64,000 nt of DNA from Enterobacter pseudoroggenkampii (lineage in GTDB: Bacteria; Pseudomonadota; Gammaproteobacteria; Enterobacterales; Enterobacteriaceae). The first letter of the stretch is position 1, and each line of letters opens with the position of its first letter. The notes beneath the pieces were generated by a model, which was not told where the DNA came from, did no database searches, and was given only the letters and a program-made list of their open reading frames with translations. This document shows positions 49,841 through 59,480 of this stretch, one piece after another. The position numbers and the translations under genes are program-made. The DNA lies in the NCBI RefSeq assembly GCF_026420145.1, contig NZ_JAPMLV010000001.1:372001-436000 (forward strand). The letters run 5' to 3'.

Positions 49841-52524
49841 AAATCCTCTGGTAATTCATTAAGTTCTGGCGGGGTTTCCAGAGGAAGTGTAACACAAAAC
49901 CGCGCGCCGCCTTCCGGACGATTCTCTGCGGAAATGGTCCCGCCATGGACGTCAATGATCGCCTGGCAAATCGCCAGCCCCAGCCCGACGCCTGGAATGG
50001 CCGACTCCTTATTGCCGCGTGCGAATTTTTCGAAAATAGCCAGCTCCTGCCCGGCAGGGATGCCGGGGCCGGTATCCCAGACGTCAAGACGAAGCGTACC
50101 ATCGTCCACCGTCGCATCCACCCCAATCCGGGCGCTGGAGCCCGCATATTTGCCGGCGTTCTCCAGCAGGTTGATCAGCACCCGCTCAAACAGCGGACCG
50201 TCGACGTGAATTAACGTCAGAGGCTCGGGCATGTTCAGCGCGATATGTCTCCCACCCAGGCCGGGTTCGAGCATTTTCAGGGCGCTGCCCACCACCTCTT
50301 CCAGCGTGAGCCACTCTTTTTTGAGGTTAAAACCGCCTGACTGGATACGCGCCATATCGAGCAGGTTATTCACCAGGCGCGTGGTATTCAGCACATGCTG
50401 GCGGATCTCGCTGGCCTGAAGGGCGTGTTTAGAGCCTTCCGCCGCCAGGTCAAGCGTCAGGATTTCTGACTGACCAAACAGGACGGTGAGCGGGGTCCGC
50501 AGATCGTGAGAGAGCGCCGCCAGCAGCGAGTTACGAATGCTTTCACGCTCGCTCGCCAGACGGGCCTGTTCCTCGCTGGCGGTAAGGGCCAGTCGTTCCA
50601 GCGCGCTGGCAACCAGCAGCGTAAACGTCTCCAGTAAACGCTGCTGTTCGGGGATCATCAGCTGGCGCAGGTTGGAAGGCTCTACGATGACCAGCCCCTG
50701 ATTTTTATCGGCACTGCGCAGCGGCAGAATTTGATAGGGCACGCCGGGGAGGGTGTCGGTCCCTGCGCCCGCCGGTAAGCCTTTGTCAAAGCTCCAGCGC
50801 GCGATGGCTTCGTCCCAGGGCGTCATGCCGCTGGCCGAGGTCAGCGGGCGCAGCTTACCGTGTTCGTCCGGGAGTAAAATCAGGTTGCTGGCATGAAACG
50901 TCGAGCGAATAAACTGCTCGCTGGTCTGCACGATATCCAGCGGCGTACGGCCCACCGCCAGCGATTTCGACATCTCATAGAGATGGCGCGTACGCTGTTC
51001 GCGGTAGCGGGCGATGCGCGCCTGGTAGCGCACGCCCGCCGTCAGATTCCCGATCACCAGCCCGACGGTGAGCATCACCGCAAAGGTGAGAATGTATTGT
51101 ACGTCCGAGACGGCGAGCGTCCCGCGGGGAGCAATAAAGAACAGATCGAAGCTGATGACGTTGACAACCGTCGCCAGTACCGACGGCCAGCGCCCGTAAA
51201 AGAGCGCCACCACCACCACGCCAAGAAGGTAGATCATCACCAGGTTGGCGGCATCAAACGCAATCAGCCACTGGCTGGCAATGACGGTAATCAGGGCGCA
51301 GAGCACGACGGCGACAAGACAGCCGCGAAGCTGAATGCGCCATTTATCGCTGAAGGTGCGGCTGTCCGGCGCGCGATTCGGTAAGGGGGTAGGTTTGTCA
51401 TCCAGCGCCACGATCACCAGATCCAGATCCGGCGCACGACGAGCCAGCTTGTCGGCAAAGGATTCGCGGCTAAACCAGCGGCGATGCTGGCGACGGCCAA
51501 TGACGATTTTCCCCAGGTTGTGCTCGCGCGCGTAGCGCAGAATGGCTTTATCTTCCTGCGGATCGGAAAGGGTGGCGGTTTCGGCACCCAGCTCCTGCGC
51601 CAGGCGCAGCGAACTCAGGATCGCGCGGCGCTGGTTTTCGGGCAGCGCGTGCAGCTGCGGCGTTTCGACATACACCGCATGCCAGACGCTGCCAAATTTG
51701 GCAGCGAGGCGCGCGGCGGTGCGGACAAGCTTTTCGTTGCCGCTGCCGTGGCCGACGCACAGCAGGATGGCATCCCGCGTGTGCCAGACGCGTTCCTGGC
51801 CCTGCAGGTCGCGCCAGGCGCGCATCTGATCGTCCACCCGGTCGGCGGTTCGGCGCAGGGCCAGCTCGCGCAGGGCAATCAGGTTGCCTTTACGGAAGAA
51901 ATGTTCGATGGCGCGCTCGGCCTGGCCGGCGATGTAGACTTTGCCTTCATGGAGGCGCTGGCGCAAATCATCGGGGGGCAGGTCGACCAGCACCACCTCG
52001 TCCGCGGAATCAAAGAAGGGGTCGGGCACCGTCTCGCGCACCTGAATGCCGGTCACGCCGCTGACCACGTCGTTCAGGCTTTCAAGATGCTGAACGTTAA
52101 CCGTGGTGAACACATCGATGCCGGCTTCAAGTAGTTCTTCAACATCCTGCCAGCGTTTTGGGTGGCGTGAGCCAGGCGCATTGCTGTGCGCCAGCTCGTC
52201 CATCAGGATAAGCGCGGGACGGCGGGCGAGGGCGGCATCGAGATCGAATTCGGTGACTAACCGACCGCGATGGCTGATGCGGCGGGGCGGCTGGGTAGCC
52301 AGCCCCTTCAGCAGCGATGCCGTCTCTTTACGTCCGTGGGTTTCAACCACGCCGATCAAAATATCGAGCCCCTGCGCCCGAAGCCGCTGGGCTTCCGTCA
52401 GCATGGCGAAGGTTTTCCCGACGCCCGCGCAGGCGCCGAAGAAAATTTTCAGTTTGCCACGATGGGCTTCAGCCGTCTGTTCAAGCAGCCTGTCCGGATC
52501 CGGGCGCATGGGCTCGTCGGTCAT
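49837..52524 (-). CDS. kdpD: Osmosensitive potassium sensor kinase KdpD
   Basis: KdpD is the membrane histidine kinase sensing low potassium. The 895-residue protein has an N-terminal KdpD domain with Walker A GACAGVGKT (about 31-39) and a universal-stress-like domain (about 250-375). Four membrane spans follow (about 400-500), then a GAF domain, the phospho-acceptor His in ALSHDLRTPLTV, and the HATPase with GPGIPAGQE and GVGLGLAICQ. It lies between kdpC and kdpE. Confidence 0.97.
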   Translation of the reverse strand: MTDEPMRPDPDRLLEQTAEAHRGKLKIFFGACAGVGKTFAMLTEAQRLRAQGLDILIGVVETHGRKETASLLKGLATQPPRRISHRGRLVTEFDLDAALARRPALILMDELAHSNAPGSRHPKRWQDVEELLEAGIDVFTTVNVQHLESLNDVVSGVTGIQVRETVPDPFFDSADEVVLVDLPPDDLRQRLHEGKVYIAGQAERAIEHFFRKGNLIALRELALRRTADRVDDQMRAWRDLQGQERVWHTRDAILLCVGHGSGNEKLVRTAARLAAKFGSVWHAVYVETPQLHALPENQRRAILSSLRLAQELGAETATLSDPQEDKAILRYAREHNLGKIVIGRRQHRRWFSRESFADKLARRAPDLDLVIVALDDKPTPLPNRAPDSRTFSDKWRIQLRGCLVAVVLCALITVIASQWLIAFDAANLVMIYLLGVVVVALFYGRWPSVLATVVNVISFDLFFIAPRGTLAVSDVQYILTFAVMLTVGLVIGNLTAGVRYQARIARYREQRTRHLYEMSKSLAVGRTPLDIVQTSEQFIRSTFHASNLILLPDEHGKLRPLTSASGMTPWDEAIARWSFDKGLPAGAGTDTLPGVPYQILPLRSADKNQGLVIVEPSNLRQLMIPEQQRLLETFTLLVASALERLALTASEEQARLASERESIRNSLLAALSHDLRTPLTVLFGQSEILTLDLAAEGSKHALQASEIRQHVLNTTRLVNNLLDMARIQSGGFNLKKEWLTLEEVVGSALKMLEPGLGGRHIALNMPEPLTLIHVDGPLFERVLINLLENAGKYAGSSARIGVDATVDDGTLRLDVWDTGPGIPAGQELAIFEKFARGNKESAIPGVGLGLAICQAIIDVHGGTISAENRPEGGARFCVTLPLETPPELNELPEDL

Positions 52525-53100
52525 TTAGTTTTTCCTTAGCGCGTCCAGCGCCAGATTCAGCTCAACAATATTTACCACGGGCATGCCGATGAAGCTGACC
52601 AGCGGCTTTTGCGTGTGCTCTGCAACCAGCTGGCTCACCTGTTCGACGCTCAGCTGGCGGGCGGCGGCGACGCGCGGGATCTGCCATGCCACGGCTGACG
52701 GCGTCAGGCTGTAGTCCAGCCCGCTGGCCGAGGCGGTCACCAGCTCCACGGGAACGTCACGGCTGGCCTGCGGATTCGCGGTGCGCAGGGCTGCCACGCG
52801 CTCAGCGACGGCTTTGTCCAGCTCCGGGTTGCTGCCCGCCAGGTTGCTGCCGCCGGATGCCATCGGATTATACGGGCTTTCGGCAGTGGCGGAAGGGCGT
52901 CCCTGGAAGTAGCGGGCATCCGTAAAGTTCTGACCAATCAGGCGAGAACCGCGGTTTTCACCGTTTTGCAGTATCAGCGAGCCGTTAGCCTGATCCTTAA
53001 ACCACCACTGGCCCAGCGCGGTGGTCACCAGCGGGTACAGCCCGCCGGTAATGAGAGACAGCAGAATAAACAGAAGTATAGCGGGGCGTAACATGGTCAT
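52525..53100 (-). CDS. kdpC: K(+)-transporting ATPase subunit KdpC
   Basis: KdpC is the single-span accessory subunit of the KdpFABC complex that helps ATP binding at KdpB. The ATG at 53100 is preceded by AGGTG six bases away and gives 191 residues; the GTG three codons upstream lacks a comparable site. It has one N-terminal membrane helix (about 5-27), then a periplasmic domain with [20 protein letters not shown] and the conserved [13 protein letters not shown]. It follows kdpB by 12 bp. Confidence 0.94.
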   Translation of the reverse strand: MTMLRPAILLFILLSLITGGLYPLVTTALGQWWFKDQANGSLILQNGENRGSRLIGQNFTDARYFQGRPSATAESPYNPMASGGSNLAGSNPELDKAVAERVAALRTANPQASRDVPVELVTASASGLDYSLTPSAVAWQIPRVAAARQLSVEQVSQLVAEHTQKPLVSFIGMPVVNIVELNLALDALRKN

Positions 53101-53112
53101 TTGATTCACCTT

Positions 53113-55161
53113 TTAAACCAGGCCGAACAGCGTCAACAGCAGGTCGATAACCTTGATACCGACGAAGGGCACCACTAGCCCGCCCAGGCCGTAAATCCAC
53201 AGGTTACGGCGCAGCATGGCGGCCGCCGTGAGCGGCTTGTAGCTCACGCCTTTCAGCGCCAGCGGGATCAGGAAGACAATAATCAGGGCGTTAAAGATGA
53301 CTGCGCTCAGAATGGCCGAGGCCGGAGAGTGCAGGTGCATCACGTTCAGGGCGTTTAACTGCGGATAGGTCGCGGCAAACGCGGCCGGAATGATGGCGAA
53401 ATACTTCGCCACGTCGTTGGCGATGCTGAACGTGGTCAGCGACCCGCGCGTCATCAGCATCTGCTTGCCGATGTGTACCACTTCGATCAGCTTGGTCGGG
53501 TTAGAGTCGAGGTCGACCATATTGCCCGCCTCTTTTGCCGCCTGGGTACCGGAGTTCATTGCCACCGCCACGTCGGCCTGCGCCAGGGCAGGGGCATCGT
53601 TGGTACCGTCACCCGTCATCGCCACCAGACGGCCTTCCGCCTGATACTGACGAATCAGTGCCAGCTTGGCTTCCGGTGTGGCTTCGGAAAGGAAATCATC
53701 CACGCCCGCTTCGGCGGCAATCGCCGCGGCGGTAAGACGGTTATCCCCGGTGATCATTACCGTTTTGATCCCCATCTTACGCAGCTGGGCAAAGCGCTCC
53801 TTGATGCCGCCTTTGACGATATCCTTCAGCGCAATTACCCCCAGCACATGGGCCCCTTCGGCCACCACCAGCGGCGTCGCCCCCTGACGGGCCACGCTTT
53901 CGACCAGGCTGTCCACTTCCGGCGGGAAGTGACCGTTGTTAGCCTCGATGTGGCGGCGGATGGCGTCAACCGAGCCTTTACGGATCATGCGATCCTGAAT
54001 GTTAATGCCGCTCATGCGGGTTTGCGCCGTAAAGGGCACGAACGTGGCGTGCAGGCTCTGAACGTCGCGCTGGCGCAGGTTAAAGCGCTGCTTGGCGAGG
54101 ATCACGATACTGCGGCCTTCCGGGGTTTCATCGGCAAGCGAAGAGAGCTGTGCGGCATCTGCCAGCGTTTTTTCATCCACGCCCGGGGCGGGTAAGAAAT
54201 CTGACGCCTGACGGTTACCGAGGGTGATGGTCCCGGTTTTATCCAGCAGCAAGACGTCCACGTCACCGGCGGCTTCCACCGCACGCCCGCTGGTGGCGAT
54301 AACGTTGGCACCGAGCATACGGCTCATGCCGGCCACGCCGATGGCCGACAGCAGGCCGCCAATGGTGGTTGGGATCAGACAAACCAGCAGCGCCACCAGT
54401 ACCGTGACGGTGACCGCGGTACCGCCATAGGCAGAGAATGGCCACAGCGTCGCGGTTGCCAGCAGGAAGACGATGGTCAGGGCCACCAGCAGGATGGTCA
54501 GGGCAATTTCGTTTGGCGTTTTACGACGCTGGGCGCCTTCTACCATGGCGATCATCCGGTCGAGGAAGGTTTCACCCGGGTTAACGCTGCACTGTATCAC
54601 CAGCCAGTCGGAAAGAATGCGCGTCCCGCCCGTCACGGAGGCGAAATCGCCGCCGGACTCACGGATCACCGGCGCGGATTCGCCGGTGATGGCGCTTTCA
54701 TCCACCGATGCTCCCCCTTCAATGACTTCGCCGTCGCAAGGGATGATGTCACCGGCTTCCACCAACACCACATCGCCTTTACGCAGTTCATCCGCCGGAA
54801 CGTGGTCCATCTGCGCGCCGTATTTCGGTTCACGTAGCTTGCGCGCGAAGGCGGTTTTTTTCACCCCTTTCAGGCTGTTGGCCTGGGCTTTACTCCGGCC
54901 TTCCGCCAGCGCTTCCGCAAAATTGGCGAACAGCACGGTAAACCACAGCCACAGGCTGATGGCGCCGGTAAACATCGCATTCCCCGGCATGTGGCCCGTT
55001 CCCATGGCAATCGCCAGGCCGGTGGTCAGGACGCTTCCCGCCCAGACAATAAACATCACCGGGTTGTGCCACTGCACGCGCGGGCTCAGCTTTTTCACCG
55101 CATCCATGAGCGCCTGACGAACTAATGACGGTTCGAACAGGGCCAGTTGTTTACGACTCAT
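53113..55161 (-). CDS. kdpB: K(+)-transporting P-type ATPase subunit KdpB
   Basis: KdpB is the ATP-hydrolysing P-type subunit. The 682 residues equal E. coli. It has the TGES loop ([10 protein letters not shown], about 156-165), the phosphorylated Asp307 in [10 protein letters not shown], the hinge motif [15 protein letters not shown] (about 514-528) and about seven membrane spans. It lies between kdpA and kdpC in the operon. Confidence 0.98.
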   Translation of the reverse strand: MSRKQLALFEPSLVRQALMDAVKKLSPRVQWHNPVMFIVWAGSVLTTGLAIAMGTGHMPGNAMFTGAISLWLWFTVLFANFAEALAEGRSKAQANSLKGVKKTAFARKLREPKYGAQMDHVPADELRKGDVVLVEAGDIIPCDGEVIEGGASVDESAITGESAPVIRESGGDFASVTGGTRILSDWLVIQCSVNPGETFLDRMIAMVEGAQRRKTPNEIALTILLVALTIVFLLATATLWPFSAYGGTAVTVTVLVALLVCLIPTTIGGLLSAIGVAGMSRMLGANVIATSGRAVEAAGDVDVLLLDKTGTITLGNRQASDFLPAPGVDEKTLADAAQLSSLADETPEGRSIVILAKQRFNLRQRDVQSLHATFVPFTAQTRMSGINIQDRMIRKGSVDAIRRHIEANNGHFPPEVDSLVESVARQGATPLVVAEGAHVLGVIALKDIVKGGIKERFAQLRKMGIKTVMITGDNRLTAAAIAAEAGVDDFLSEATPEAKLALIRQYQAEGRLVAMTGDGTNDAPALAQADVAVAMNSGTQAAKEAGNMVDLDSNPTKLIEVVHIGKQMLMTRGSLTTFSIANDVAKYFAIIPAAFAATYPQLNALNVMHLHSPASAILSAVIFNALIIVFLIPLALKGVSYKPLTAAAMLRRNLWIYGLGGLVVPFVGIKVIDLLLTLFGLV

Positions 55162-55179
55162 GACAATTTCTCCGCAAAA

Positions 55180-56859
55180 TCAGCGTAAAGAGAGGTATTC
55201 CGCGACCGGGCCTAACGCGAGGGCGGGGATAAAGGTCAGGGCGCCGACCAGTAACACGGTGCCCGTCAGCAGGCCGATAAACAGCGCGCCGTGGGTCGGT
55301 AACGTCCCGGTGGTGGTCGGTTGGATTTTTTTGTTCACCAGCGATCCGGCAATCGCCATAACCGGCACAATGATCCCGAAGCGACCCACGAACATGCAGA
55401 ACGCCAGCAGGCAGTTCCAGAACGGTGAGTTGGCGCTTAAGCCTGCAAAGGCGCTGCCGTTGTTGTTGGCGGCAGAGGAGACGGCATACAGCACTTCACT
55501 AAAACCGTGAATGCCAGGGTTAAAGATGCCGCTGCGTCCGGCCTCGGTCATCAGCGCCAGCGCGGTGCCGAGCAGCACAAGCGCCGGGGTGACCAGAATC
55601 GCCAGCGCGGTTAATTTCATCTCGCGAACGTCGATTTTTTTACCCAAATATTCCGGGGTGCGGCCAATCATCAGACCGGCAATAAACACCGCCAGCAGCA
55701 CGAACAGCAGCATGCCGTAAAGACCAGAGCCTACGCCGCCAAACACCACCTCGCCAATCTGCATCAGCCACATCGGGATCATGCCACCCAGCGCCGTAAA
55801 GGAATCGTGCATGGCGTTGACGGCCCCGCACGAGGCAGCCGTGGTGACCACCGCATACAGGCTGCTGGCGAGAATGCCAAAGCGGCTCTCTTTACCTTCC
55901 ATGTTGATTGCGCTGTCGGCACCCAGTGAAAGGAAGTGCGGATTACCCTGCCATTCGGCCCACATCACCAGCGCAACACAGACCACGAAGATAAGCGACA
56001 TGGTCCAGAGCAGGGTGCGCCCCTGACGGCGATCGTTGACCACGTCGCCAAAGGCAAAGCAGAGCGCGGCGGGGATCAGGAAAATCGCCAGCATCTGCAC
56101 AAAATTGGTCAGGGCGGTAGGGTTTTCAAACGGATGCGAGGAGTTGGCGTTGAAGAAGCCCCCGCCGTTCGTCCCGAGCATTTTGATGGCTTCCTGCGAC
56201 GCCACTGGCCCCATCGGCAGGAGCTGTTTTGCGCCTTCCAGCGAGGTATAAGGCGTGTAAGGCATCAGGTTTTGCAGGGTGCCCTGCTGAATAAAGAACA
56301 GCGCGATCAGCAGCGCAATCGGCAGCAGGATCCACAGCGTAATGCGCGTCAGGTCTACCCATGCGTTACCTAACGTACTCACTTTCTGACGTGCAAACGC
56401 ACGCGTCAGCGCGAAGATCACCGCAATACCGCTCGCGGCAGAGAGGAAGTTCTGCACGGTTAATCCGACCATCTGGCTGAAGTAGCTGAGCGTGGTTTCA
56501 CCGGAATAGGACTGCCAGTTGGTGTTGGTGACAAAACTGACTGCCGTGTTCAGCGCAAGATGCCACGACAGGCCCGGTAATTGTTGCGGATTCAGCGGCA
56601 GGATACCCTGCAACATCAGCATGGCAAAAAGCGCAATGAGTCCGACAATGTTCAGCAGCAGAATGGCGATCAGATAGTCACGCCAGTTCATCTCCCGATC
56701 GTCTACACCCAGTACGCGCCAGATCCCTTTTTCAACGCTTCCCGTGCCGGGCAGGGGAACGTTATTGATCAGCCGTGCCAGCCCCGAGCCCAGTGGCCTT
56801 GCCAGGACGAACAACACCACTAAGAAACTGGCAATAAGCAAAAACGCCTGAGCAGCCAT
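55180..56859 (-). CDS. kdpA: K(+)-transporting ATPase channel subunit KdpA
   Basis: KdpA is the channel-like subunit of the SKT superfamily that selects potassium. The 559-residue protein has about ten membrane spans and four selectivity-filter regions, including [43 protein letters not shown] and [13 protein letters not shown]. The start shares one base with the kdpF stop (TGATG). Confidence 0.97.
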   Translation of the reverse strand: MAAQAFLLIASFLVVLFVLARPLGSGLARLINNVPLPGTGSVEKGIWRVLGVDDREMNWRDYLIAILLLNIVGLIALFAMLMLQGILPLNPQQLPGLSWHLALNTAVSFVTNTNWQSYSGETTLSYFSQMVGLTVQNFLSAASGIAVIFALTRAFARQKVSTLGNAWVDLTRITLWILLPIALLIALFFIQQGTLQNLMPYTPYTSLEGAKQLLPMGPVASQEAIKMLGTNGGGFFNANSSHPFENPTALTNFVQMLAIFLIPAALCFAFGDVVNDRRQGRTLLWTMSLIFVVCVALVMWAEWQGNPHFLSLGADSAINMEGKESRFGILASSLYAVVTTAASCGAVNAMHDSFTALGGMIPMWLMQIGEVVFGGVGSGLYGMLLFVLLAVFIAGLMIGRTPEYLGKKIDVREMKLTALAILVTPALVLLGTALALMTEAGRSGIFNPGIHGFSEVLYAVSSAANNNGSAFAGLSANSPFWNCLLAFCMFVGRFGIIVPVMAIAGSLVNKKIQPTTTGTLPTHGALFIGLLTGTVLLVGALTFIPALALGPVAEYLSLR

Positions 56860-56948
56860 CAGAATGCCTCCGCATTAATCAGGGCATAAACCAGATAACC
56901 CAATAACAGGAACACCAGCACGATGCCGGCAATAAGACCTGCACTCAC
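56859..56948 (-). CDS. kdpF: KdpF small membrane subunit
   Basis: This is a 29-residue single-helix subunit that stabilises KdpFABC. It starts at a GTG preceded by GGAGGTGG and ends [13 protein letters not shown], as in E. coli. It is almost entirely one hydrophobic helix ([19 protein letters not shown]). It is the first gene of the operon and is coupled to kdpA by a one-base overlap. Confidence 0.93.
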   Translation of the reverse strand: MSAGLIAGIVLVFLLLGYLVYALINAEAF

Positions 56949-57030
56949 AATCCACCTCCGGGTGACTTTTGTTGTTGTGCTAACGGTAGGATTTATGGCG
57001 CAAAGATTTCGCAAAAATGAGAAGGGCGGG

Positions 57031-57049
57031 TGTAAAAAAAGTATAAAAA
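57031..57049 (-). promoter_or_regulatory. T-rich KdpE-binding site of the kdp promoter
   Basis: On the minus strand, TTTTTATACTTTTTTTACA is followed by CCCGCC. It matches the T-rich segment bound by KdpE in E. coli as I recall it, 83-101 bp upstream of kdpF. The 309-bp gap between kdpF and ybfA holds this promoter and the ybfA promoter region, with no gene. Confidence 0.7.
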
Positions 57050-57257
57050 TGGCAAAGTCCACAATTTAACTATTGATAAGTAAATCGTTAACTTTTTTGT
57101 AACTTAATTACGGCGTGAATGTAAATTTTGGCTAAACGGACGAAAATAAGTGGTCGGATGAGTAGTAAAATTACAAGCAAAGCGATATTATTTTAGCCAG
57201 GTCACAGATTTTGAATTTTCCGGATGACGTTTCCGGCCAACTATAGGGGAGAAAAAT

Positions 57258-57464
57258 ATGGATCTTTATAAAGAGTTTCCGGCTCATATTGTGTTCATGC
57301 GCCGCGCTTTCGCCGTAGTGGCTGGCGTGCTGGCTCTGCCGGTGATGCTGTTCTGGAAAGATCGTGCACGTTTTTATAGCTATCTGCACCGCGTCTGGGC
57401 GAAAACCAGCGAGAAGCCGGTATGGATGGATCAGGCCGAGAAAGCGACCTGCGACTTCTACTAA
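57258..57464 (+). CDS. ybfA: DUF2517 family protein YbfA
   Basis: This 68-residue protein of unknown function closely matches E. coli YbfA. It has one hydrophobic segment (about 17-34, [16 protein letters not shown]) after a short N-terminus, then a conserved basic/aromatic tail ([20 protein letters not shown]). The start ATG follows AGGGGAG. It has its own terminator and is divergent from kdp. Confidence 0.92.
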   Translation: MDLYKEFPAHIVFMRRAFAVVAGVLALPVMLFWKDRARFYSYLHRVWAKTSEKPVWMDQAEKATCDFY

Positions 57465-57485
57465 GACTACACACAGCAATAAAAA

Positions 57486-57517
57486 AACCGCCAACAGCAA
57501 TGTGGCGGTTTTTTTGT
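57486..57517 (+). terminator. Intrinsic terminator of ybfA
   Basis: ACCGCCA/TGGCGGT with a 9-nt loop is flanked by A-runs and a run of seven T residues. It may work in both directions. Confidence 0.88.
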
Positions 57518-57820
57518 CCCTCCGGATTCGCGGTCCGTTGGGTGGTTTTCAAGCCCTCGTCAGAGGCTTAAAAGAATATCTCGGGTCCTTAAGTAATCAA
57601 ACTGCAACTCCCTAAATATATTCTTAAAAACCTTTTCGGTGGATTACGTTTTACGCCAGGGCCAACTACTATGCAGCGTCCCTTTCCGCCATCTCGCACA
57701 TGGGCACCGGTCCCGGGAAAGGCGTGACCTCAACCGTAAGTCAGGCTCTCGTCAGAGCTTGTGTCCACCGACTTATCACCGGTGGTGAACGGTGGAGCGG
57801 TTAGCAGCAGGGACCGCATA

Positions 57821-57928
57821 ATGAAACGCTATTTTTGCATCGCGTTCATTGTCGCCAGCGTACTCGTTGTCAAAAGTGATGAACCGATCGGGTTTGTTGC
57901 ATTTAGCACGATAGCGCAGGACAAGTAG
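57821..57928 (+). CDS. Small hydrophobic protein, candidate type I toxin
   Basis: This 35-residue ORF begins MKRYFCIAFIVASVLVV and ends VAFSTIAQDK. It has a basic N-terminus and one hydrophobic stretch, then a short polar tail, so it could be a signal-peptide-like or single-span membrane peptide. A good Shine-Dalgarno (AGCAGGGA) lies 7 nt upstream within a hairpin loop, and a perfect terminator follows 4 bp after the stop. The tail only vaguely recalls Hok proteins and lacks their conserved cysteine; a TimP-like toxin is my preferred guess. I cannot name it with certainty. Confidence 0.6.
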   Translation: MKRYFCIAFIVASVLVVKSDEPIGFVAFSTIAQDK

Positions 57929-57932
57929 CGTT

Positions 57933-57957
57933 AAGGCCGCCTCGGGCGGCCTTTTTT
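57933..57957 (+). terminator. Intrinsic terminator of the 57.8-kb small ORF
   Basis: AAGGCCGCC/GGCGGCCTT with a TCG loop is followed by six T residues. It shows that the small ORF is the end of a plus-strand transcript. Confidence 0.92.
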
Positions 57958-58057
57958 ATTTCATCCCGTCTACACTTCATGGCAAAGTAGTTCAATGCAT
58001 GCTTTTTCCTTTTACGGCATGCCCTTACGGACATAATGGATATTTGCCTGGAGTTTT

Positions 58058-59470
58058 ATGCCCACCCATCTGGTTTGGTTTCGCGCGGACCTGCGCGTAC
58101 ATGACAACATCGCCCTGGCGGCGGCCTGCCGCGCCAAAGACGCTAACGTACTGGCTCTGTTTGTGGCTACGCCCGAGCAGTGGCGGCAGCATGATATGGC
58201 GCCACGCCAGGCGGCCTTGCTGCGTGCGTATCTGACCGATCTGCAGCATTCGCTTGCCGGAAAAGGCATACCACTGATTTATAAAGAGGTAAGTGATTTT
58301 GCCGCACAGCTGCAGACGGTGCAGGAGACCTGTAAGCAGCACAACGTCACGCATCTTTTTTACAACTATCAGTACGAATTCAACGAGCAGCAGCGCGACC
58401 GTCAGCTGGAGAAGATGCTGGAGGATGTGGTCTGTGAAGGATTTGATGACAGCGTGATGCTGGCACCGGGCAGCGTGATGACCGGCAACCGTGAGATGTA
58501 TAAAGTTTTCACTCCGTTTAAAAATGCCTTTATCAAACGTCTGAAAGAGGCGTTGCCGGAGTGCGTTGCTGCGCCTGCCGCGAGGGGCGAAGCCATAAAG
58601 GACCTGCCTGAACTGACGTTCGATTATCCTCAGCAGCCGTTTGATAAAGCGCTGTTCCCCGCCGATGAGAAAGCTGCCATCGCCCAACTGCGCCAGTTCT
58701 GCAAACAGGATGCGGCCAACTACGACGCGCGTCGGGATTTTCCCGCCATCGAGGGCACCAGCCGCCTGTCGGCCTGTCTGGCTCTGGGCGCGATCTCTCC
58801 TCGCCAGTGTTTACATCGTCTGCTGGCGGAGCAGCCGCAGGCGCTGGAGGGCGGCGCTGGGTCCGTCTGGCTGAATGAACTGATCTGGCGTGAGTTTTAT
58901 CGCCATCTGATGGCGTATCATCCCGATCTCTGTAAGCATCGTCCGTTCATTCCCTGGACCGACAACGTAAAATGGCAGCACGATGAGGCACTTTTACAGG
59001 CCTGGCAAACAGGGCAGACGGGCTATCCGATAGTCGATGCCGCGATGCGTCAGCTCAATGAGACGGGGTGGATGCACAACCGCCTGCGAATGATTACCGC
59101 CAGCTTTCTGGTGAAGGATCTGCTTATCGACTGGCGTATCGGAGAGCGCTATTTTATCTCTCAGCTGATCGATGGCGATCTTGCCGCGAATAACGGCGGC
59201 TGGCAGTGGGCAGCCTCAACGGGCACCGATGCGGCTCCCTATTTCCGGATTTTTAATCCAACCACTCAGGGACAAAAATTTGATGAGGACGGCGAGTTTA
59301 TCCGCCGCTGGGTCCCTGAACTTAAAGAGATACCGGCTAAAGCGATCCACGAACCGTGGGCATGGGCGGATAAACAGCGTGTAAAACTGAATTATCCCCG
59401 TCCGATTGTCGATCATAAACAGGCGCGTGTCGCCACGCTGGCTGCGTACGAAGCGGCCCGCAAAGCATAA
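58058..59470 (+). CDS. phr: Deoxyribodipyrimidine photolyase
   Basis: Phr repairs cyclobutane pyrimidine dimers using blue light. The 470-residue protein has an N-terminal antenna (MTHF) domain (about 1-130, HLVWFRADLRVHDN) and a C-terminal FAD domain. Conserved blocks there are EGTSRLSACLALG, WLNELIWREFYRHL, TGYPIVDAAMRQL and the flavin-contact region DGDLAANNGGWQWAAST. In E. coli, ybgA lies immediately upstream and dtpD downstream; here both are missing and ybgI begins 10 bp after the stop. Confidence 0.97.
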   Translation: MPTHLVWFRADLRVHDNIALAAACRAKDANVLALFVATPEQWRQHDMAPRQAALLRAYLTDLQHSLAGKGIPLIYKEVSDFAAQLQTVQETCKQHNVTHLFYNYQYEFNEQQRDRQLEKMLEDVVCEGFDDSVMLAPGSVMTGNREMYKVFTPFKNAFIKRLKEALPECVAAPAARGEAIKDLPELTFDYPQQPFDKALFPADEKAAIAQLRQFCKQDAANYDARRDFPAIEGTSRLSACLALGAISPRQCLHRLLAEQPQALEGGAGSVWLNELIWREFYRHLMAYHPDLCKHRPFIPWTDNVKWQHDEALLQAWQTGQTGYPIVDAAMRQLNETGWMHNRLRMITASFLVKDLLIDWRIGERYFISQLIDGDLAANNGGWQWAASTGTDAAPYFRIFNPTTQGQKFDEDGEFIRRWVPELKEIPAKAIHEPWAWADKQRVKLNYPRPIVDHKQARVATLAAYEAARKA

Positions 59471-59480
59471 GAGAGTGATG

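Larger units (their letters stand above)
57540..57957 (+). ncRNA. Structured transcript unit, RyfA/TimP-like type I toxin locus (candidate)
   Basis: Between the ybfA terminator and phr lies about 420 bp of hairpin-rich DNA ending in a small ORF and a strong terminator. It carries two copies of CTCGTCAGAG (57554-57563 and 57747-57756), each inside a hairpin. It also has an AAGAATAT/ATATTCTT inverted repeat, a CCACCG/CGGTGG stem (57765-57785) and a GCGGT/ACCGC stem around the toxin-like ORF's Shine-Dalgarno. A long folded leader before a tiny hydrophobic ORF is the plan of enterobacterial type I toxin loci, and it recalls the RyfA RNA that encodes TimP. That identification is from memory of architecture; the 5' end and any antisense RNA are not defined. 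Confidence 0.5.

Noticed and set aside
57821..57928. Assignment of the small ORF to the Hok family
   Set aside because: The C-terminal VAF segment is suggestive but the conserved Hok cysteine (CEL/CEV) and Arg-rich turn are absent and the peptide is too short.
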